Below are positions 6,395-10,636 of a DNA stretch of 10,636 nt, piece by piece. The DNA comes from an uncultured Clostridia bacterium (GTDB taxonomy: Bacteria > Bacillota > Clostridia > Christensenellales > Borkfalkiaceae): contig CAKQKA010000059.1 in NCBI GenBank assembly GCA_934247855.1, forward strand, positions 1-10,636, written 5' to 3'. How positions within the stretch are numbered: position 1 is the first letter of the stretch; each line of letters opens with the position of its first letter. Both the position numbers and the translations under genes were made by a program. Under the pieces are notes generated by a model that saw only the letters and a list, made by a program, of their open reading frames with translations, made no database searches and was not told the DNA's origin.

Positions 6395-6423
6395 TTGACG
6401 AAAAGGGCGCAAATCAATATAAT
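6395..6423 (+). promoter_or_regulatory. Near-consensus sigma-A promoter for the fakA cluster
   Basis: TTGACG (6395-6400) and a perfect TATAAT (6418-6423) are separated by 17 bases, the best promoter match in the window. Transcription would begin near 6430, giving a leader of about 105 bases before ATG 6535. A further perfect TTGACA occurs upstream at 6349-6354, but its 17-base-spaced partner TATGCA (6372-6377) is poor. Confidence 0.85.
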
Positions 6424-6425
6424 CG

Positions 6426-6508
6426 ATATGGTGGATTGCGCCATATAGCATACTCTTCGCGGTGAAAATTTTTCGTTGCGTTTGTGCGATATTTGATAAA
6501 GGGTATGC
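6426..6508 (+). promoter_or_regulatory. Structured 5' leader of the fakA cluster (unrecognised)
   Basis: Three pairings are possible in the leader. ATATGGTG (6426-6433) pairs with CGCCATAT (6439-6446) with one G-U pair and a 5-base loop, right at the predicted transcript start. GCATAC (6448-6453) pairs with GTATGC (6503-6508) as a long-range closing stem. Inside it, GCGGTGAAA (6459-6467) pairs with TTTCGTTGC (6471-6479) including G-U pairs. No known riboswitch or leader class is recognised and there is no T-tract. The AAAGGTG ribosome binding site (6521-6527) is left free. Regulation, perhaps by lipid status, would be inference. Confidence 0.4.
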
Positions 6509-6534
6509 GCATAATTTACAAAAGGTGAATTTTA

Positions 6535-8202
6535 ATGGTTGATAATGTGATCGGCGGAAGAGATTTTGCCGAAATGCTTTCTTACGGAGCAAAGAATTTG
6601 TCTTTGCATCGCGCGGAGGTTAACGATTTAAACGTGTTTCCGATTCCCGACGGCGATACGGGCGACAATATGCTTATGACTTTTACTTCCGGTATTCAGT
6701 CTGTCGGCGGAAAAACCGATTTGCCGTCGGTTACCGAAGCCGCGGCAGAGGGTATGTTGCTCGGCGCACGCGGTAATTCGGGCGTTATTCTTTCGCGTAT
6801 TTTCGCAGGTATAATAAAAGAACTGTGCGCTTGCGAATACGCAACGCTTGACGATATAAGACGCGGAATGAAAAACGGCGTAAAAGAATCGTACTCATCG
6901 GTTTCAAAGCCCGTTGAAGGCACGATTTTAACCGTTTTCAAGGATGCTGTCAACTATGCCGAAAAGTGCGATAACGGTGCTATAGCTGAATATTTTAATA
7001 GCATCACGGAAGAAATGGCGCGTTCGCTCGAACGCACGCCGGATCTGCTTTCCGTGCTTAAAGAAGCGGGTGTGGTCGATAGCGGCGGCGCGGGGTTGTT
7101 GTTTATATTCGAGGGTATGGCGGCGTACGTCAACGGCGAAACGACAGATGAAGCGTTCGACGAAATTGCCGCGACTTCGGCTGAACAATCTAACGGCGCA
7201 AACATCGATTATTCGTTGTTTACCGCAGACAGCACTCTTGAATTCGGCTATTGTACGGAGTTTTTATTAAGGCTGCAAAACGCCAAGAACGACGTAAAAA
7301 ATTTCAACGTTGATTCTTTTGTCGAATCGCTTGAAAAAATGGGCGGCGATTCGGTCGTCGCTTTTAAAGAGGACAGCATTTTGAAAGTTCACGTCCATAT
7401 AAAAACCCCGGGCGAAGTTCTCAATTTTGCGCAAAAGTTCGGCGAATTTTTGAAAATAAAAATCGAGAACATGACTTTTCAGAATAACGAAGCCGTAAAA
7501 CGCGGAAACAATGCGCAGACCGCGCTTCGCAAAAAGCGCAAAAAACATCAGGCGGTCGTTGTTGTGGCTACGGGCGAAGGTATAAAAGATGCGTTTTCGG
7601 AGTCGGGCGTAGATTATATCGTGGACGGCGGGCAAAGCATGAACCCATCCGCGCAGGATTTCATTACCGCTTTCAACGAGGTCAATGCCGAACGAATTAT
7701 CGTTTTTCCCAATAATGCAAACGTAATTCTTACGGCAAACCAAGCCGCCGAATTATACAAAGAAAGCGAAATCGTGGTAGTGGAAAGCAAGACGGTCGGC
7801 GAATGTTATGCCGCATTATCCTTAGCCGATTTAAGCGGCGATACGGATACCGTAAAGCAGCAAATCGATTTGATTTCTTCAGAAAGCGTAACGGCGTTTG
7901 TTTCTGCTGCCAGCAGAGATACCGACGTAGGCGGCGTTAGCGTTCGTCGCGGAGATTACATAGGTTTTGCGTGCGGAGAAGTGCTGTGCGATTTTAAAAG
8001 CAGAAGCGAGGCTGCAATCGAGCTTGTTGAACGTTTAAACGCCGACATGTACGGCTTGCTGATTATTTTTGTCGGCGCGGCTGCGAACGAGCAGGAAGCG
8101 AATGAAATCGCAAAAGCCATAACCGCAAAATACAAATATCTCGAAGTCGTGGTTCGTGACGGCGGTCAGCCGATTTACGACTACATGCTTGTTTTTGAAT
8201 AA
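6535..8202 (+). CDS. fakA: FakA-like fatty acid kinase (DhaL/DAK2 domain, YloV family)
   Basis: FakA phosphorylates fatty acids held by a FakB (DegV) protein, giving acyl-phosphate for phospholipid synthesis. The 555-residue protein has the three family parts. The amino-terminal DhaL kinase domain (about 1-205) carries LNVFPIPDGDTGDNM (32-46; Mg-binding D39 and D41), LGARGNSGVILSRI (76-89), EGTILTV (128-134) and VVDSGGAGLL (180-189). The middle domain has FGYCTEF (237-243), GDSVVAF and KVHVHIKTPGEVL, with C240, H286 and H288 lining up with a reported Zn site, then IKIENM. A basic linker (about 322-338, RKKRKK) leads to a carboxyl domain (339-555). The family-typical length of about 550 is met. 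ATG 6535 follows AAAGGTG by 7 bases. The usual upstream Asp23/YloU partner gene is absent. The next gene is its expected partner, a DegV protein. Confidence 0.92.
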   Translation: MVDNVIGGRDFAEMLSYGAKNLSLHRAEVNDLNVFPIPDGDTGDNMLMTFTSGIQSVGGKTDLPSVTEAAAEGMLLGARGNSGVILSRIFAGIIKELCACEYATLDDIRRGMKNGVKESYSSVSKPVEGTILTVFKDAVNYAEKCDNGAIAEYFNSITEEMARSLERTPDLLSVLKEAGVVDSGGAGLLFIFEGMAAYVNGETTDEAFDEIAATSAEQSNGANIDYSLFTADSTLEFGYCTEFLLRLQNAKNDVKNFNVDSFVESLEKMGGDSVVAFKEDSILKVHVHIKTPGEVLNFAQKFGEFLKIKIENMTFQNNEAVKRGNNAQTALRKKRKKHQAVVVVATGEGIKDAFSESGVDYIVDGGQSMNPSAQDFITAFNEVNAERIIVFPNNANVILTANQAAELYKESEIVVVESKTVGECYAALSLADLSGDTDTVKQQIDLISSESVTAFVSAASRDTDVGGVSVRRGDYIGFACGEVLCDFKSRSEAAIELVERLNADMYGLLIIFVGAAANEQEANEIAKAITAKYKYLEVVVRDGGQPIYDYMLVFE

Positions 8203-8319
8203 GAGTTTTAAGCGGCGCGTTAACGATAAAGCGGCGCAATACAGAAAGCGACAACGCCCGATAAAGCAGTCGTAAGCAGCTGCGCAGGGAGTGCCGCAAA
8301 TAAACAAAAGAGGATAAAA
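8203..8319 (+). repeat. GC-rich spacer with repeated AAGCGGCGC
   Basis: This 117-base gap has no gene. AAGCGGCGC occurs exactly twice (8210-8218 and 8229-8237, period 19). Degenerate AAGC units follow near 8246, 8264 and 8274. It also contains the palindromes CGTTAACG (8218-8225) and GCAGCTGC (8276-8283). There is no T-tract or good promoter. The AGAGGA ribosome binding site for the next gene is at 8309-8314. The spacer is unlike the A/T-rich gaps elsewhere in the window. Confidence 0.5.
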
Positions 8320-9186
8320 ATGCTGACGATTTTTTGTGATTCCGATATGGATATAACGCCGGAAGTTGCCGCGCGTTACGGTTTTAAACTTATAAGCATG
8401 CCCTACTCGCTTAACGGCGTAACGGTTTTCCCGTACGAAACGCCGATGCCCGAACTGCATGCGTTTTACGAAGGACTACGCGCGGGCGATCTGCCCACTA
8501 CAAGCGGCGTTTCCGAGGAAAAATACAAGCAGTATTTCCGCCCCGAGTTTGAAAAGGGCAACGATATACTTTATGTGCATTTTTCGGCGGCGATGTCCTG
8601 CACGTTCGAGGCGATGAACAATGCGGTAGCCGAGCTGAAAGCCGAGTTTCCGGAGAGAAATTTCTATACGATAGATACCAAGGGTATAACCATTATCAGT
8701 TATGCGATTGCCTGCGAAATCGGAGACATGTATCTTGCGGGCGCAAGTCTTGACGATATTTTAAAATGGGCAAGCGTAGAGGTGGATAAGTTCGCTCAAT
8801 ACTTTTTTGCCGACGACCTTAAATTTTTCAAGCGCAGCGGAAGAGTGAGCGGTTTTGCCGCCATAATGGGCAACCTTATCGGAATAAGACCTATTATATA
8901 TATGACGCCCGACGGCAGAATGGTAAGTTTATCGAAAGAACGCGGCAGAGCACGCGCGCTTAATCGCTTGCTTTCTTATATGGAAGAACTCGGCGAAGAT
9001 ATAGATAAACATCGCATTATCATCGGTCATACCGACGCGCCCGAAATGGCGGCGGAACTTAAAAATATGATAATCGAAAAGTTCGGCGACGGGCTCGATA
9101 TAGTAACTATTACAACAAACCCCACGTCGGGCAGCCATTGCGGTCCCGACGGCGTGGGAGTTGCCTTCCATTGCAGCCACAGGTGA
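8320..9186 (+). CDS. DegV-family fatty-acid-binding protein (FakB-like)
   Basis: DegV/FakB proteins bind a fatty acid in a buried tunnel and present its carboxylate to FakA. The 288-residue product has the family order. It shows CDSDMDITPE (6-15, usual DSxxDL), TTSGVS (60-65, usual TSQPS), and HFSAAMSCTF (87-96, usual SSxLSGTY; S93 at the ligand-contacting position). It also shows YTIDTKG, the strong block FFADDLKFFKRSGRVSG (162-178), GNLIGIRPII (184-193), and the ending GSHCGPDGVGVAFH (271-284) with H273. ATG 8320 follows AGAGGA by 6 bases. Placement directly after fakA supports a FakB role. The altered pocket motifs (GVS for QPS, C94 for Gly) may mean a different acyl preference, which is inference. 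A FakB paralogue elsewhere in the genome is likely, since most hosts carry several. Confidence 0.9.
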   Translation: MLTIFCDSDMDITPEVAARYGFKLISMPYSLNGVTVFPYETPMPELHAFYEGLRAGDLPTTSGVSEEKYKQYFRPEFEKGNDILYVHFSAAMSCTFEAMNNAVAELKAEFPERNFYTIDTKGITIISYAIACEIGDMYLAGASLDDILKWASVEVDKFAQYFFADDLKFFKRSGRVSGFAAIMGNLIGIRPIIYMTPDGRMVSLSKERGRARALNRLLSYMEELGEDIDKHRIIIGHTDAPEMAAELKNMIIEKFGDGLDIVTITTNPTSGSHCGPDGVGVAFHCSHR

Positions 9187-9203
9187 CATACTTTTCCGCA
9201 TAA

Positions 9204-9242
9204 ACGCTCGCCGTGCTTCGGACTGAGGCGCGCCGCAAGCGT
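9204..9242 (+). repeat. Two-stage hairpin in the GC-rich spacer before the GNAT-like gene
   Basis: In the 93-base gap, CGTGCTTC (9212-9219) pairs with GAGGCGCG (9225-9232), eight pairs including two G-U, around the loop GGACT. An outer ACGCT/AGCGT stem (9204-9208 with 9238-9242) encloses it. No T-tract follows on either strand, so it is not a standard terminator. It may be an mRNA stabilising or processing element. Confidence 0.45.
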
Positions 9243-9279
9243 GAATCGCGTAACATAAAAAATATTCAAGGGTAGTGTT

Positions 9280-10401
9280 ATGGTAAAGATCGTTCCCGTA
9301 AAAACCGGACGGGAAATAAAGGAATTTATAGAGTTTCCTTTAAGGTTATATAAAAACAATCCGTATTTCGTACCGCCGCTGTACGGCGATGAAAAAAAGA
9401 TGTTTACAAGAAAATTCGTTTATAACGAAACTTGTGATTTCATTTGTTTTCTAGCTAAAAAAGACGGTGTGACCGTCGGTCGGATTCAGGCAATATTGTC
9501 GTACCCGTCAAACAAAAAAACGGGCGAAAAGCGTGTCAGGTTTACAAGATTTGACGCTATCGACGATTACGAGGTTTCGGCTGCGCTGTTTGACGCGGTA
9601 GAATTATTTGCCCGCTCTCTCGGAATGGATACGATTTGCGGGCCTCTCGGTTTTTCCGATCTTGAAAGAGAGGGACTTCTGGTCGAGGGGTTTGACGAAC
9701 TGTCCACGTTCGAGGAGCAGTACAATTACGAATATTACGGCAAACATATAGAACGTTACGGCTTTGTCAAAGAAGTCGACTGGGTGGAATCGAAGATATA
9801 TTTGCCTAAAACGGGCATTGAAGAAATGCAAAAAATGTCCGATTTCGTAATGAAACGTTACAAACTGCACATAGGCGAAGCGAAAAACGTAAACGATTTT
9901 CTTAAAAAATATGCCGACAAATTTTTCGAGCTTCTCGACATAAGTTATGAAAATTTATACGGCACCGTGCCTTTTACCGACGGCATGAAGAAGATGATGG
10001 AGGAAAATTTCCGCCTTATAATCGACTTAAAGCATGTCGTAATCATTCTTAACGAGAAAGACGAACCCGTTTGTCTCGGAATATGTTTCCCGTCGCTTGC
10101 CAAAGCCGTTCAGAAATCGGGCGGACGGCTCACGCCCGCCGCGCTCATAAGAATACTTAAGGCAGTAAAGAATCCCGAGATCATAGACCTCGGTCTTATA
10201 GCCGTTCACCCGGACTATCTGAACCGCGGTATCACGTCGGTTGTTTCCGCCGGGCTTATGAAAATGCTTGCCGAGGGCAACATAAAATATGCCGAAACAA
10301 ATCTTAATCTTGAGAACAATCACGCCATACTTAACCAATGGAAGCGGTTCGACAGCGTTCGTCATAAGCGCAGACGCGCATATGTAAAAAAAATAAAGTA
10401 A
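9280..10401 (+). CDS. Uncharacterised GNAT-fold (acyltransferase-like) protein
   Basis: The 373-residue protein resembles a family of two-lobed GNAT-superfamily proteins (YghO-like). Family-like features are NNPYFVPPLYGDEKKMF (26-42), DGVTVGRIQAIL (62-73) as a GNAT-style strand pair, GMDTICGPLGFSDLEREGLL (115-134) and YYGKHIERYGFVKEVDWVE (152-170). The carboxyl lobe has a better GNAT signature: LIAVHPDYLNRGITSVV (306-322) as the acyl-CoA-binding turn and TNLNLENNHAILNQW (340-354). No signal peptide or membrane segment is seen, and it ends in a basic tail (RHKRRRAYVKKIK). AAGGG (9268-9272) lies 7 bases before ATG 9280. It sits between a FakA/FakB pair and plsX, 10 bases from the latter. A lipid-linked acyl-transfer role is inferred from context alone; substrate and activity are unknown. 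Confidence 0.65.
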   Translation: MVKIVPVKTGREIKEFIEFPLRLYKNNPYFVPPLYGDEKKMFTRKFVYNETCDFICFLAKKDGVTVGRIQAILSYPSNKKTGEKRVRFTRFDAIDDYEVSAALFDAVELFARSLGMDTICGPLGFSDLEREGLLVEGFDELSTFEEQYNYEYYGKHIERYGFVKEVDWVESKIYLPKTGIEEMQKMSDFVMKRYKLHIGEAKNVNDFLKKYADKFFELLDISYENLYGTVPFTDGMKKMMEENFRLIIDLKHVVIILNEKDEPVCLGICFPSLAKAVQKSGGRLTPAALIRILKAVKNPEIIDLGLIAVHPDYLNRGITSVVSAGLMKMLAEGNIKYAETNLNLENNHAILNQWKRFDSVRHKRRRAYVKKIK

Positions 10402-10411
10402 TCGAAGAATC

Positions 10412-10636
10412 ATGATAAAAATCGCAATAGACTGTCTGGGCGGCGACCATAGCCCGGACGCTAATATAGACGGTACTCTTGCCGCACTTAATAAACATAC
10501 CGATCTTTGCGTCGTGCTTTTCGGCGACGAAAGCGTGATAAAAAGCAAACTCGAGGGTAAAAAGTATGATAAAACGCGGGTGGAAATCGTCCATGCCCCC
10601 GTAGAGGTAACGGGCGACGATAAGCCTATCGACGCG
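10412..10636 (+). CDS. plsX: Phosphate acyltransferase PlsX, 5' part only
   Basis: PlsX converts acyl-ACP and phosphate to acyl-phosphate, the acyl donor for PlsY in phosphatidic acid synthesis. Only the first 75 codons are present; the gene runs off the right edge. The start MIKIAIDCLGGDHSPDANID matches the family opening MKIAxDxMGGDxxP. It continues with VVLFGDESVI and IVHAPVEVTGDDKP, fitting the usual LvGde and hApe-x-I-x-m-x-D-x-P. ATG 10412 begins 10 bases after the previous stop. Only a weak GAAGA precedes it, so translation coupling with the GNAT-like gene is likely. Leu at the usual Met of MGGD is a small departure from the consensus. Confidence 0.88.
   Translation, partial: MIKIAIDCLGGDHSPDANIDGTLAALNKHTDLCVVLFGDESVIKSKLEGKKYDKTRVEIVHAPVEVTGDDKPIDA

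Noticed and set aside
9227..9234. GGCGCGCC palindrome as a possible protein binding site
   Set aside because: A single 8-bp palindrome inside a larger hairpin is not enough evidence for an operator.

Overview
The window looks like chromosomal core sequence from a low- to mid-GC Gram-positive bacterium, most likely an uncultured Clostridia-type member of the Bacillota. The reasons are the housekeeping sigma factor sequence, the neighbouring pairs sigma A/TrmK/Nif3 and RuvX/DUF1292 (both known from Bacillota genomes), the FakA/DegV fatty acid kinase genes, strong GGAGG-type ribosome binding sites and U-tract terminators. All recognised genes lie on the + strand. No tRNA, rRNA, insertion sequence, phage gene or CRISPR array was seen. 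Taxonomy below this level cannot be settled from the window.

Layout. (1) 1-1994: the 3' end of the housekeeping sigma factor gene, then trmK (tRNA A22 methyltransferase) and an overlapping Nif3-family gene. (2) 2103-2882: a good sigma-A promoter driving a coiled-coil zinc-ribbon protein (COG1579 type). (3) 2974-5680: an SLC45/GPH-like major facilitator with an unusual extracytoplasmic insert, then ruvX and a DUF1292 protein with a His/Cys-rich amino terminus. (4) 5698-6278: rplS (ribosomal protein L19) as a self-contained unit. It has a 59-nt inverted repeat over the promoter -35 box, an extended -10 promoter, a short structured leader resembling L19 autoregulatory leaders, and two intrinsic terminators in tandem. 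(5) 6395-10636: a near-consensus promoter, a structured leader of about 100 nt, then a FakA-like fatty acid kinase, a DegV/FakB-like lipid-binding protein, an uncharacterised GNAT-fold protein, and the start of plsX.

How the genes work together. Regions 1-4 are mostly ordinary housekeeping. Region 5 is the most suggestive. FakA with a FakB-type DegV protein makes acyl-phosphate from free fatty acid, and PlsX makes acyl-phosphate from acyl-ACP. Both routes feed phosphatidic acid synthesis, so the 373-residue GNAT-like protein between them is a candidate for a lipid-related acyl or aminoacyl transfer step. That role is inferred from position only. The two spacers inside this cluster (8203-8319 and 9187-9279) are unusually GC-rich and repetitive or foldable, and they contain no recognisable gene.
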